From contig JAKSNF010000007.1 in NCBI GenBank assembly GCA_024400115.1, forward strand, positions 1 through 64,000: a DNA stretch of 64,000 nucleotides. Direction: 5' to 3'. A program made the translations under genes and the position numbers. The notes under the pieces are model-generated. The model was not told the DNA's origin, ran no database searches, and saw only the letters and a list, made by a program, of their open reading frames with translations. Shown here in pieces: positions 16,791-24,598 of this stretch. Position 1 is the first letter of the stretch. Each line of letters starts with the position of its first letter. Origin of the DNA: Paludibacteraceae bacterium. GTDB taxonomy: Bacteria; Bacteroidota; Bacteroidia; Bacteroidales; Paludibacteraceae.

Positions 16791-16820
16791 CAGCACAAAC
16801 TGCAAAAACAAAAATAAAAA

Positions 16821-16893
16821 GGGGTATTAGCTCATCTGGTAGAGCGTTTCGTTCGCAACGAAAAGGTGGGCAGTTCGAGTCTGCTATACTCCA
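16821..16893 (+). tRNA. tRNA-Ala (anticodon CGC)
   Basis: A full cloverleaf can be folded by eye: acceptor GGGGTAT/ATACTCC, D arm GCTC/GAGC, anticodon stem TTTCG/CGAAA with loop TTCGCAA (anticodon CGC, reads GCG), and T arm GGCAG/CTGCT with loop TTCGAGT. The G3-U70 wobble pair, the identity element of tRNA-Ala, is present. The discriminator is A and the 3' CCA is not encoded. Confidence 0.93.
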
Positions 16894-16911
16894 CAAAAAA
16901 TATCACAAAAA

Positions 16912-16949
16912 AAACTTTGTTTGGAACGAATAAATGTCCGAATTGAAAT
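16912..16949 (+). repeat. 38-bp direct repeat, left copy
   Basis: Nearly identical (2 mismatches) to 17821-17858, and the similarity extends a few bases upstream (TATCA followed by an A run). It begins 19 bp after the tRNA. It reads as a copy of the 5' end of the helicase gene, running into a stop codon after 16 codons. The two copies bound the PIN toxin-antitoxin cassette. Confidence 0.88.
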
Positions 16950-17074
16950 AGATAAATTAGTCAAATAAAAGGATTAAACCAATGTTGTACGATGTACAAA
17001 GAAACCTTCCTTTAGCAAAAATGGCGGACTTGGAGCAGAAATTGCGATAAAATTCTTCATTTTTTATAAATAAA

Positions 17075-17106
17075 TTTGCATATATCAAGAAATAAATGTA
17101 ATTTTG
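17075..17106 (+). promoter_or_regulatory. Bacteroidota-type promoter for the toxin-antitoxin pair
   Basis: TTTG (17075-17078), 20-bp spacer, TAATTTTG (17099-17106). The leader to ATG 17143 is about 32 nt. Confidence 0.85.
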
Positions 17107-17142
17107 CAGCGTGAAACTGCTAAAAGTAATTAAATAAAGACT

Positions 17143-17373
17143 ATGTCGTACACACAAATGGCACAATTAGAGGTGCTTAATGCTGTTAGAGGAATATCCT
17201 CTGAAGTGGAACTCAAGGAGTTTCGTGACATGATTGCGCACTATTTCGCAGAGAAGGCTCAAAAAGCCATTGATTCATTGTGGAATAAAGGACAAATAAA
17301 TTCCCAAACAATTGATGCTTGGGGTAATGAACATATGCGTACACCTTATCGTCATGCGTCTCATCGTTCTTGA
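17143..17373 (+). CDS. Antitoxin-like protein of a PIN toxin pair
   Basis: 76-aa protein whose pattern (QLEVLNAVRGISSEVELKEFRDMIAHYF, then KAIDSLWNKGQIN and EHMRTPYR) matches the small helical partner commonly found before PIN toxins in Bacteroidota. It probably binds and neutralises the toxin and may repress its own promoter at 17075-17106. Its end overlaps the toxin start by 20 nt. The pair lies between two 38-bp direct repeats, which suggests it arrived as a unit. Confidence 0.78.
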   Translation: MSYTQMAQLEVLNAVRGISSEVELKEFRDMIAHYFAEKAQKAIDSLWNKGQINSQTIDAWGNEHMRTPYRHASHRS

Positions 17374-17758
17374 TACAAACTGCTTACTGCAGACGTTACC
17401 ATCTAATAGTCAATACCACAAAATTTGGCAAGATATTGTGGATGGTAAATTGAGTTTATGCGTAAATACTGATATTTTAGACGAATACGAAGAGATTCTC
17501 TCTCAAAAAACAACTCCGGAAATAGCGCATAATGTAGTAGAAGCCATTGCTCGACTATCAACTACGAGATATCAAGAGACTTATGTTCATTTTTCTCTTA
17601 TCAACGCGGATCCAGACGATAACAAGTTTGTTGACTGTGCAATTGCTTCTGGGGCTGAATATATTGTCACTAATGATAAACATTTTGACATATTGCGGTC
17701 TATCCCTTGGCCTCAATTAAACATTATCACCTTAAAGGAGTTCGTTAAACAACTATAA
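17354..17758 (+). CDS. PIN-domain toxin (COG1569-like)
   Basis: Predicted Mg-dependent ribonuclease of the PIN toxin family. The start is set at ATG 17354, which gives MRLIVLDTNCLL; the longer open frame to 17312 lacks homology-like sequence. Acidic active-site residues: D in LDTN, E in DEYEEIL, and D residues in the NADPDDNKFVDCAIASGAEYIVTND block. 134 aa is a typical length. It overlaps the antitoxin by 20 nt, so translation is probably coupled. Confidence 0.85.
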   Translation: MRLIVLDTNCLLQTLPSNSQYHKIWQDIVDGKLSLCVNTDILDEYEEILSQKTTPEIAHNVVEAIARLSTTRYQETYVHFSLINADPDDNKFVDCAIASGAEYIVTNDKHFDILRSIPWPQLNIITLKEFVKQL

Positions 17759-17820
17759 GATGTGCGTTTAGTCTTCGAACTTATGTTCCTTGAACAACTT
17801 CTCCCTAACTATCAAAAAAT

Positions 17821-17858
17821 AAACTTTGTTTGGAACGAATAAATGTCCGAACCGAAAT
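17821..17858 (+). repeat. 38-bp direct repeat, right copy
   Basis: Second copy of 16912-16949. It ends exactly at the first bases of the helicase start codon (ATG 17857) and includes an in-frame TTG at 17830. Confidence 0.88.
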
Positions 17859-20799
17859 GACTCTTAAAAATCTTTGCAAATATTACGCGCAGTGTGTGGC
17901 TAAGGAAAACAATGCTACCATTAAAGCTTCTTTGAAGGACAAAGAGACCTTGATGGAGTTGTCGTATATTGAAACGGGCACCATCAAAGAAAAAGATGTA
18001 CTAAGTTTTCTCTTTGGACATTATGAAAAGGGCAAGGATTTGGTTTTAGGTTATCCGATACTGAAGGTAAAAGATAAGATAGTACCACTCTTCGTTAGTC
18101 GTATTTATCACACGGATTCCCAACGCAACAAAAGAGGTTTTTCCATAGAGGAGGAGATGGTCTTTAATAAGGAGGTTATCAATAAATACTCCGTTAATGA
18201 GCCAGATGAAAACTTAGAGGAGCTGCATGACCTTGAAGGGGAGTTGGGTTTCTCTAATGGCGTTATAAAGAGCGATAACCTCTTGGGGTTGCTTACCTAC
18301 TTACGCATTCTTAGGCCTAAATGGGATTGGGTAGATAATCTTAATCCAAAAAACTTGGCCGATGGTTCCATTTTAACATCTAATACGGATGGTATTCTAA
18401 ATAGGGCTTTTGTAATAGCTTTAGAACCTCGTCCTTACACAGTGGGATTAACGAAAGAATTAGAGCAAATGGAGGAACTGCACGAGTTCCAAATAGCTGA
18501 TTCGATTTTGGGAAAGATTATGAAAGGATTTCCATTGAAGGCGTCCTATTCTACAGAACCGGTAGTGGAAATACTACCTGTTAATAGGGAACAGAAGCAT
18601 GCTATTCAAGTGGCAATGGATTCGGATCTTACTGTTATTGCAGGACCTCCCGGTACAGGAAAAACACAAGTGGTTGCAAATCTAATCATCAATGCTATTC
18701 TACAAAAAAAGAGTGTTCTCTTTACCAGCAAGAATAATAATGCTGTTCAAGTGGTAGTCGATAGAGTGAATAGTATTTATCCTAAATTACCAGTCATTAT
18801 CCGCTTTACGCAGGATACAAAAGAATGCTTAACCAACTATAGCCAGTTGTGGGAAAAGCATACACCTATGTATGATAAGGGTATGCCTTATTATTTCAAG
18901 TATAAAGAGTTGGCGGGAAAATATGAAGCCCTGCAAGCACGAAAACAAGATATCTTAGCGTTTCGTAATGCGATGGATGAAGCGGAAAGCCATTTGACAG
19001 ATTATCGTATCGAATATGCTCGCTTCTTTGATGTCCTCTTAACGAGTGACGTAGAGAATTTGGAGAATGCTTATCAGTATTTCCTTTCTGCAGGTGCTGC
19101 TTATGCCCATTGCCGCAAAACGTTCTGGTTTAAAATATTTGGTATACGGTGGGGTAGAAGAATTGAAAAGAAATATAATAGGGCTATTCAACAACTCAAT
19201 GATTTACTAAGCCAACATGCAATCCCGACGCAAGTGCACGCATCCATGACGCAGCGCGAGAGGTTAGATTATCAATGCATCTATGACCGTCATTTAGAGG
19301 CTATGAAAGCGATAGCCTCCTATAATAGTTTACTGCATCAAGTTCGTGATATGGAGGCTTTAGAGCAAATCGATTTCGCATTACTAGAGATGCATGTTAC
19401 TTTGCAGAAGCAAGCTACAAGTGTGTGGAAGTATTGGCTCGATCAACATGCACGCGTTTATGATACTGAGTCACGAGCCGTCCTGCATCGGTATATTAGT
19501 TCGTTAGACTATGAGAAACATGATGATTTTCCAGTGTCCTTAGATGCGTTAATCCCTGCCAGTGCTATTACTTCCCTTTCTGCTCGTAAACGTATTCCCT
19601 TCTGCCCCGCACTCTATGATTTACTAATCATTGATGAGGCTAGTCAATGCGATATAGCTTCGATGATTCCTATGTTGATGCGTGCTAAAAGGGCGGTTAT
19701 TATTGGTGATAAACAGCAACTTAGCCACATCTGCTTGCTTAACAAGGCCACGGATATGACCATGATAGAAAATAATAACATTGACGATTTACGCTGGGCT
19801 TATCGCTCCAATTCTGTTTACGATTTAGCAACTAGTGTTGTGCCTTCATCATGTATCGTGCAGTTGCGTGACCATCATCGTAGTTATCAGGATATTATTG
19901 CATTTTCAAATCAAGAATTTTATGGAGGTCAACTCCGCGTCGCTACCGATTATCGCAGGCTGAAGTCTCCTAATAATGGAACCGATATTGTTGGCTTGCA
20001 ATGGATGAATGTGATAGGAAAAACGATTCGTCCGCAAACGGGGGGAGCCTACAATATGGAGGAAGTGGAAGGGGTTATCCGTATGTTAAGACGGTTAGCC
20101 CTTGAACTGCATTTTGAAGGTTCTATTGGCGTTACAACGCCTTTCCATATTCAAACAGAAATGATTCAGCGAGCCTTAGAGGCAGATGATGAATTAATGA
20201 ATTATCTTACTCTCCATAACGATATATTGGTAGATACTGTACATAAATTCCAAGGGGACGAGAAAGATGTGATTATTTTCTCGCCGGTAGTTTCAAAGGG
20301 TGCTCCTTCCCAAAGTTTAGGATTCTTGAAAAGCACTGGCAATATCTTCAATGTAGCCATTACTCGTGCACGTTCCTTATTAGTGACTGTGGGAAATAAA
20401 GAATATTGTAAACATTGCGGAGTATCGTATCTAGAGCATTTTGCGGAATTTGACACTGGAGAAAGTGCCCCTGTTGCTTCCTCGGAATGGGAAGAAGTTT
20501 TGCAAAGAGCATTATCCGATGTCGGTATTCAAGTTATTGCGCAGCACCACGTGGATAAATATTATTTGGATTTAGCGGTCTTTAAGAATAAGCGAAAATT
20601 GGACGTTGAGGTCGATGGTGCTATGTACCATAAGACTTGGGATGATGAGTTATGTTATTCTGATCAACTGAGAAATCAAACGCTCATGAATCAAGGATGG
20701 GATGTGATGCGTTTTTGGGTTCAACAGGTGCGTGATGAATTACCCTGGTGTGTGCGCCAAATCCAAGCGTGGGTTGATAATGTTAAAATAAAACAATAA
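17857..20799 (+). CDS. SF1 helicase fused to a C-terminal restriction-endonuclease-like domain
   Basis: Large (980 aa from ATG 17857; 989 aa if TTG 17830 is used) UPF1/DNA2-like superfamily 1 helicase. Motifs: Q/I region NREQKHAI, Walker A AGPPGTGKT (about residue 262), a helical insertion (about 320-560), Walker B LLIIDEASQCD (about 588), QL motif GDKQQLSHI, then VHKFQGDEKDVIIFSPVV and NVAITRARSLLVTVG of the second RecA domain. The last 100 residues (LDVEVDGAMYHKT with an upstream D, DQLRNQTLMNQGWDVMRFW) look like a PD-(D/E)XK nuclease of the DUF559/MTES_1575 kind. Such helicase-nuclease fusions often occur in defence islands; the adjoining toxin-antitoxin cassette supports this only weakly. 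The N-terminal 240 residues are unrecognised. Confidence 0.85.
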   Translation: MTLKNLCKYYAQCVAKENNATIKASLKDKETLMELSYIETGTIKEKDVLSFLFGHYEKGKDLVLGYPILKVKDKIVPLFVSRIYHTDSQRNKRGFSIEEEMVFNKEVINKYSVNEPDENLEELHDLEGELGFSNGVIKSDNLLGLLTYLRILRPKWDWVDNLNPKNLADGSILTSNTDGILNRAFVIALEPRPYTVGLTKELEQMEELHEFQIADSILGKIMKGFPLKASYSTEPVVEILPVNREQKHAIQVAMDSDLTVIAGPPGTGKTQVVANLIINAILQKKSVLFTSKNNNAVQVVVDRVNSIYPKLPVIIRFTQDTKECLTNYSQLWEKHTPMYDKGMPYYFKYKELAGKYEALQARKQDILAFRNAMDEAESHLTDYRIEYARFFDVLLTSDVENLENAYQYFLSAGAAYAHCRKTFWFKIFGIRWGRRIEKKYNRAIQQLNDLLSQHAIPTQVHASMTQRERLDYQCIYDRHLEAMKAIASYNSLLHQVRDMEALEQIDFALLEMHVTLQKQATSVWKYWLDQHARVYDTESRAVLHRYISSLDYEKHDDFPVSLDALIPASAITSLSARKRIPFCPALYDLLIIDEASQCDIASMIPMLMRAKRAVIIGDKQQLSHICLLNKATDMTMIENNNIDDLRWAYRSNSVYDLATSVVPSSCIVQLRDHHRSYQDIIAFSNQEFYGGQLRVATDYRRLKSPNNGTDIVGLQWMNVIGKTIRPQTGGAYNMEEVEGVIRMLRRLALELHFEGSIGVTTPFHIQTEMIQRALEADDELMNYLTLHNDILVDTVHKFQGDEKDVIIFSPVVSKGAPSQSLGFLKSTGNIFNVAITRARSLLVTVGNKEYCKHCGVSYLEHFAEFDTGESAPVASSEWEEVLQRALSDVGIQVIAQHHVDKYYLDLAVFKNKRKLDVEVDGAMYHKTWDDELCYSDQLRNQTLMNQGWDVMRFWVQQVRDELPWCVRQIQAWVDNVKIKQ

Positions 20800-20807
20800 T
20801 TCTCATT

Positions 20808-21539
20808 ATGAAACACTTCCTCACAATTCTGCTACTTGCAGTAACGACATTCGCTTTTGGAGCGGAGAGAATAACCATAATTACGAATACCGGAGATAAA
20901 ATAACAGGCTCTTTCGTAACAGGTTCTGATAAACAAATAACTATCAATGTAGATGGCAAAGAGGGGATACGAGTGTTTAATGCAACGGAAATACAACAGT
21001 TTACCCTTCCGGATGGGCGAGTAATAGTTTCGAAAGACGGACAATTTGTGTCTCAACAAAAAATAAAAACAGTAGAAACATCACAAACTGAAACTTATAT
21101 GCCTGAATATGCCTTTAGAAAAGGAAATAGTTATCTCCTAAATGGCTATATGATGGATAAAAAAGCCTTTATGAATACCTTGTATTCTACTTGCCCGACT
21201 GCATATAATCATTTTAACAAAGGATATAAACTCTCTAAAATAGGATGGGGTTTATTTGGTGGTGGTTTGGGATTGGCAACTGTTGGTGGGCTCATCTCTG
21301 GTATTGGATCTATTCAGTCCACAAAAGGACAAACCAATTATGGTGCAGTTATAGGGGACTTATTTATTCTTGCCGGTAGCGACTGCGTAACGGCAGGTGT
21401 CGTTTGCTTGAGTATCGGATATGGGAAAATGCATAATTCGGTAGATTTGTATAATATCAAAGTAGAGGATCAACAACCAAAACCCACTCTGAGTTTTAAC
21501 TATACCGGCACCGGTGCAGGTATAGCCATTGCTTGGTAA
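20808..21539 (+). CDS. Secreted/periplasmic protein of unknown function
   Basis: 243 aa with a signal peptide (MKHFLTILLLAVTTFAFGAE). Residues 20-75 form a small beta domain (ERITIITNTGDKITGSFV, then VFNATEIQQFTLPDGRVI) like those of Bacteroidales proteins that respond to NTGD/DGR-type repeats. The second half has two Gly-rich hydrophobic segments (about 143-168 and 180-200) that could be membrane spans. It follows the helicase by 8 bp and probably shares its transcript. I cannot name a function or say whether it works with the helicase. Confidence 0.65.
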   Translation: MKHFLTILLLAVTTFAFGAERITIITNTGDKITGSFVTGSDKQITINVDGKEGIRVFNATEIQQFTLPDGRVIVSKDGQFVSQQKIKTVETSQTETYMPEYAFRKGNSYLLNGYMMDKKAFMNTLYSTCPTAYNHFNKGYKLSKIGWGLFGGGLGLATVGGLISGIGSIQSTKGQTNYGAVIGDLFILAGSDCVTAGVVCLSIGYGKMHNSVDLYNIKVEDQQPKPTLSFNYTGTGAGIAIAW

Positions 21540-21616
21540 GGGGGGGCGAGACTGTCGAGAGACTGTCGGCCGACCCTCGGCTCAAAAAGACTGCAAAAAC
21601 ACTGATTAAAAACAAG

Positions 21617-21640
21617 CAGAGCCGTGAATTCACGGCTCTG
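21617..21640. terminator. 24-bp perfect palindrome, terminator for converging transcripts
   Basis: A perfect 12+12 palindrome around GAATTC. On the minus strand it is followed within 5 nt by a TTTTT run, so it should terminate thrS; on the plus strand only a weaker TTATCTTT follows. It lies between the convergent 20808 gene and thrS. Confidence 0.85.
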
Positions 21641-21644
21641 TTAT

Positions 21645-21755
21645 CTTTCAGGGCATCGCCCGGTCTTATAGCGAGCAAAGCGAACGGTCTTTCAGGGCCT
21701 TGCCCGGTCTTTCAGCAGACTATGTCTGCGGTCTTTCAGGGCATCGCCCGGTCTA
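21645..21755 (-). repeat. Array of five GGTCT(TTCA)-separated short hairpins after thrS
   Basis: GGTCT boxes occur at 21662, 21686, 21706, 21730 and 21750 (spacing 24, 20, 24, 20), mostly within GGTCTTTCA. Between them sit small palindromes: GGGCATCGCCC (twice), GGGCCTTGCCC and GCAGACTATGTCTGC; one unit (GCGAGCAAAGCGAAC) is not a good hairpin. The array begins 2 bp beyond the thrS stop, so the thrS mRNA 3' UTR would be a string of hairpins before the terminator. Confidence 0.8.
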
Positions 21756-21756
21756 A

Positions 21757-23712
21757 TTAGTACGCATTCATCTGCTCGGTGACAGTGGTGTTGATGAAGT
21801 CGGCGAAGGCTTGGATGGTCATCTGACCCTTGTCCTCAGCACCTTGCTGGCGAACGGAGACAAGTCCTTGCTCGGCTTCCTTCTCGCCCACGATAAGCAT
21901 AAACGGAATCTTCTTGAGTTCGTTATCGCGAATCTTACGACCAATCTTCTCGTCACGGTCATCTACGATAGCGCGTACATCTTGTTGCTCAAGAATCTCT
22001 TGCACCTTATGCGCATACTCGTTGGACTTCTCCGAAATAGGCAGAATAGCCACTTGGTCGGGCGTGAGCCACAAGGGGAACTTACCGGCAGTGTGCTCAA
22101 TGAGTACCGCTACGAAACGCTCCATCGAACCGAACGGCGCACGGTGAATCATAACGGGACGGTGTTTGAGGTTGTCCTCACCCGTGTATTCGAGTTGGAA
22201 ACGCTCGGGCAGGTTATAATCGACTTGGATAGTACCTAACTGCCAACGACGACCGATTGCGTCCTTAACCATAAAGTCTAACTTAGGACCATAGAAAGCG
22301 GCTTCACCATACTCCACCTTAGCGGGTAGGTTCTTCTCCTTACAAGCGTCAATAATAGCTTGTTCGGCTTTCTCCCATACCTCGTCGGAACCAACGTACT
22401 TGGTGTGGTTATTGGGGTCGCGGAGCGAGATTTGTGCCTCGAAGTTCTTGAAATCCAATGCTTTGAAGATAATCTCGATAATCTCCATGACGCGAATGAA
22501 CTCGTCCTTAACTTGGTCTTGACGGCAGAAGATATGCGCATCATCCTGCGTGAACGAACGAACACGTGTCAATCCGTGCAACTCACCCGATTGCTCATAA
22601 CGATAAACGGTACCGAACTCAGCAATACGCAACGGCAGGTCTTTGTACGAACGCGGGCTGTTCTTGAAGATAGTGCAGTGGTGAGGGCAGTTCATGGGTT
22701 TGAGCAAATAGACCTCACCTTCCTCCGGCGTGGTGATGGGTTGGAAACTGTCCTTGCCATAGTGATCCCAGTGACCGGAAGTGACGTAAAGGTTCTTATT
22801 GCCGATATGCGGGGTCATCACTTGCTGATAACCATAACGCTTCTGTATCTTCTTGAGGAAATCCTCTAAACGCAGACGGAGAGCCGTGCCTTTGGGTAGC
22901 CAGATAGGCAGACCCTTACCCACCATGTCACTGAACATGAACAGGTCGAGTTCCTTACCGATACGGCGGTGGTCACGTTTCTTAGCCTCCTCAAGGAGAG
23001 CCAAGTACTCGTCGAGCATGGATTTCTTGGGGAAGGTGATGGCATAGACGCGCGTCATCATCGGGCGGGTCTCATCGCCACGCCAATAAGCGGCAGCGCA
23101 AGAGAGCACCTTAACGGCTTTGATAGGAGCCGTAGTCATGAGGTGGGGACCCTTACACAGATCCGTGAAGTTACCTTGGGTATAGGTCGTGATATGACCG
23201 TCCTCGAGGTCGTTGATGAGTTCGCACTTGTACGTCTGACCCTTGTCGCCAAAGGCTTTGAGCGCATCGGCTTTGGAGATGTCACGACGGATGAGTTCGG
23301 ACTTTTTTTGGAGCAACTCCATCATCTTCTTCTCGATGTTCTCGAAGTCGCCTTCTTTGATAGCCGTTCCCTCTTGGGGATAAACGTCGTAGTAGAAACC
23401 GTTCTCAATGGCGGGACCGATACCAAATTGGATACCCGGGTAGAGTTCTTGCAGTGCCTCTGCCATCAGGTGAGAAGAGGTGTGCCAGAAAGCATGTTTG
23501 GCCTCGGCATCTTCCCACTTGTGCAGTTTGATAGCGCAGTCAGTGGTGATGGGCAGACTCAAGTCGATGATTTCCCACTCGTTGTCTTTCTTAATGCTGG
23601 CAGCTAATACGTCTTGTGCCAGACGAGGGCTGATACTCTCAGCCACTTGATAAGCGGTGATACCGCTTTCGTACTCACGGACGCTTCCGTCCGGAAAAGT
23701 GATTTTAACCAT
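21757..23712 (-). CDS. thrS: Threonyl-tRNA synthetase
   Basis: Class II synthetase charging tRNA-Thr. An N-terminal TGS domain ([25 protein letters not shown]), an editing domain with [16 protein letters not shown] and CKGPHL, the catalytic core with motif 2-like residues ([11 protein letters not shown], then [26 protein letters not shown]) and motif 3 ([11 protein letters not shown]), then an anticodon-binding domain ([17 protein letters not shown]). The frame is open to 23751, but the ATG at 23712 gives the standard N-terminus; 651 aa is typical. It lies 61 bp behind the trmH-like gene and is probably in the same operon. Confidence 0.97.
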   Translation of the reverse strand: MVKITFPDGSVREYESGITAYQVAESISPRLAQDVLAASIKKDNEWEIIDLSLPITTDCAIKLHKWEDAEAKHAFWHTSSHLMAEALQELYPGIQFGIGPAIENGFYYDVYPQEGTAIKEGDFENIEKKMMELLQKKSELIRRDISKADALKAFGDKGQTYKCELINDLEDGHITTYTQGNFTDLCKGPHLMTTAPIKAVKVLSCAAAYWRGDETRPMMTRVYAITFPKKSMLDEYLALLEEAKKRDHRRIGKELDLFMFSDMVGKGLPIWLPKGTALRLRLEDFLKKIQKRYGYQQVMTPHIGNKNLYVTSGHWDHYGKDSFQPITTPEEGEVYLLKPMNCPHHCTIFKNSPRSYKDLPLRIAEFGTVYRYEQSGELHGLTRVRSFTQDDAHIFCRQDQVKDEFIRVMEIIEIIFKALDFKNFEAQISLRDPNNHTKYVGSDEVWEKAEQAIIDACKEKNLPAKVEYGEAAFYGPKLDFMVKDAIGRRWQLGTIQVDYNLPERFQLEYTGEDNLKHRPVMIHRAPFGSMERFVAVLIEHTAGKFPLWLTPDQVAILPISEKSNEYAHKVQEILEQQDVRAIVDDRDEKIGRKIRDNELKKIPFMLIVGEKEAEQGLVSVRQQGAEDKGQMTIQAFADFINTTVTEQMNAY

Positions 23713-23773
23713 ATTGTTAAACCTACAAATGTTTATGCTCTTGGGGCTCACAACTGCTCCGCAAGCGAATATG

Positions 23774-24520
23774 TTATTTTGTTGTGAATTGTCTTCTAAA
23801 CTCTGCTAATGTTATCGCTGTAGCCACAGCCACATTGAGCGATTCGATATGAGCGTTGGGTGCATAACTCGGTATGTAGAGCGGATGAGTGATGAACTCA
23901 CGCACCTCAGCCGATATGCCGTTCCCCTCATTGCCCATGATGATGATTCCTCCCGCGGTGTCCGCTATCGCGCCATCTTCGTATATGTTGCGCCCATCCA
24001 AGAGCGTGCCGTAAATGGGAAACTTTAAACTATCAACTTTTGAACTTCTTTCAACTATTAACTTTAAACTTTCAACTAAATCTACATAATGTATATTCAC
24101 GCGGGCGAGGGCGCCCATGGTGGCTTGTACTACCTTTGGATTATAGCAATCTGCCGTGTCCTTGGAGCAGTAGATGTCCGTTACACCAAACCAATCGGCG
24201 GTACGGATAATGGTACCGAGGTTGCCCGGGTCCTGTATCCCGTCTAACGCCAAGATTAGACCGGCTTCGGCTGAAAGATTGTCGTTCTTGAGAGAACGTT
24301 GCCTAAAGACTGCTAAACTGCCTTGCGGATTTTTGAGGGAAGACATTCTTTCCGCTCCATTTTGAATGAGGGTGACGAGTTCAAAGTGCCCCATCAGTTC
24401 CCCAATGCACTTGTCCCCTTCAGCGACGAAGAGTTTCTCTTCGTCCCTCACTTTTTTTTGCTGCAAAGAGCGAATAAATCGCACTTGATTCTTGCTAATA
24501 TGACCTAAAAGTGGCTCCAT
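23774..24520 (-). CDS. TrmH/SpoU-family RNA 2'-O-methyltransferase
   Basis: SPOUT-fold methyltransferase acting on rRNA or tRNA with SAM. The N-terminal substrate-binding part ([30 protein letters not shown]) is followed by motif 1 ([21 protein letters not shown]), motif 2 ([12 protein letters not shown]) and motif 3 ([21 protein letters not shown]). In SpoU enzymes motif 3 normally reads IPM/SLNVSVA, so this is intact. Between YVDLVES and IYGTLLDG there is an extra [16 protein letters not shown]-type peptide encoded by a heptamer tract (24021-24080) in place of a very short loop. Driven by the leftward half of the divergent promoter at 24537-24568. Confidence 0.92.
   Translation of the reverse strand: MEPLLGHISKNQVRFIRSLQQKKVRDEEKLFVAEGDKCIGELMGHFELVTLIQNGAERMSSLKNPQGSLAVFRQRSLKNDNLSAEAGLILALDGIQDPGNLGTIIRTADWFGVTDIYCSKDTADCYNPKVVQATMGALARVNIHYVDLVESLKLIVERSSKVDSLKFPIYGTLLDGRNIYEDGAIADTAGGIIIMGNEGNGISAEVREFITHPLYIPSYAPNAHIESLNVAVATAITLAEFRRQFTTK
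24021..24080 (-). repeat. In-frame AGTTGAA/CAACTTT heptamer tract in the trmH-like gene
   Basis: On the coding strand the units read AGTTGAA, AGTTTAA, AGTTAAT, AGTTGAA and so on with period 7. On the plus strand it ends in a 21-nt stretch that is identical to 33177-33197 in front of the GT2 gene; both are preceded by CTTCTTTCAACT, indicating common origin. Confidence 0.85.
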
Positions 24521-24536
24521 TTCTCAAAAAACGGTG

Positions 24537-24568
24537 CAAAGATACAAAATAATTTGCATATATGCAAA
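24537..24568 (-). promoter_or_regulatory. Leftward promoter of a palindromic divergent pair
   Basis: On the minus strand: -33 TTTG (complement of 24565-24568), 20 bp, -7 TATCTTTG (complement of 24537-24544). It shares the palindrome TTTGCATATATGCAAA (24553-24568) with the rightward promoter. Confidence 0.85.
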
Positions 24569-24584
24569 AAAAATCGTACCTTTG
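24553..24584 (+). promoter_or_regulatory. Rightward promoter of a palindromic divergent pair (tamL operon)
   Basis: TTTG (24553-24556), 20-bp spacer, TACCTTTG (24577-24584). Both directions use opposite ends of one 16-bp palindrome as their -33 box, so polymerases probably compete for this site. Confidence 0.88.
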
Positions 24585-24598
24585 TGCGCTAAATTATT

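Noticed and set aside
21645-21755. CRISPR array
   Set aside because: Repeat boxes are only about 9 bp, spacers are themselves palindromic and repeated, and there are no cas genes.
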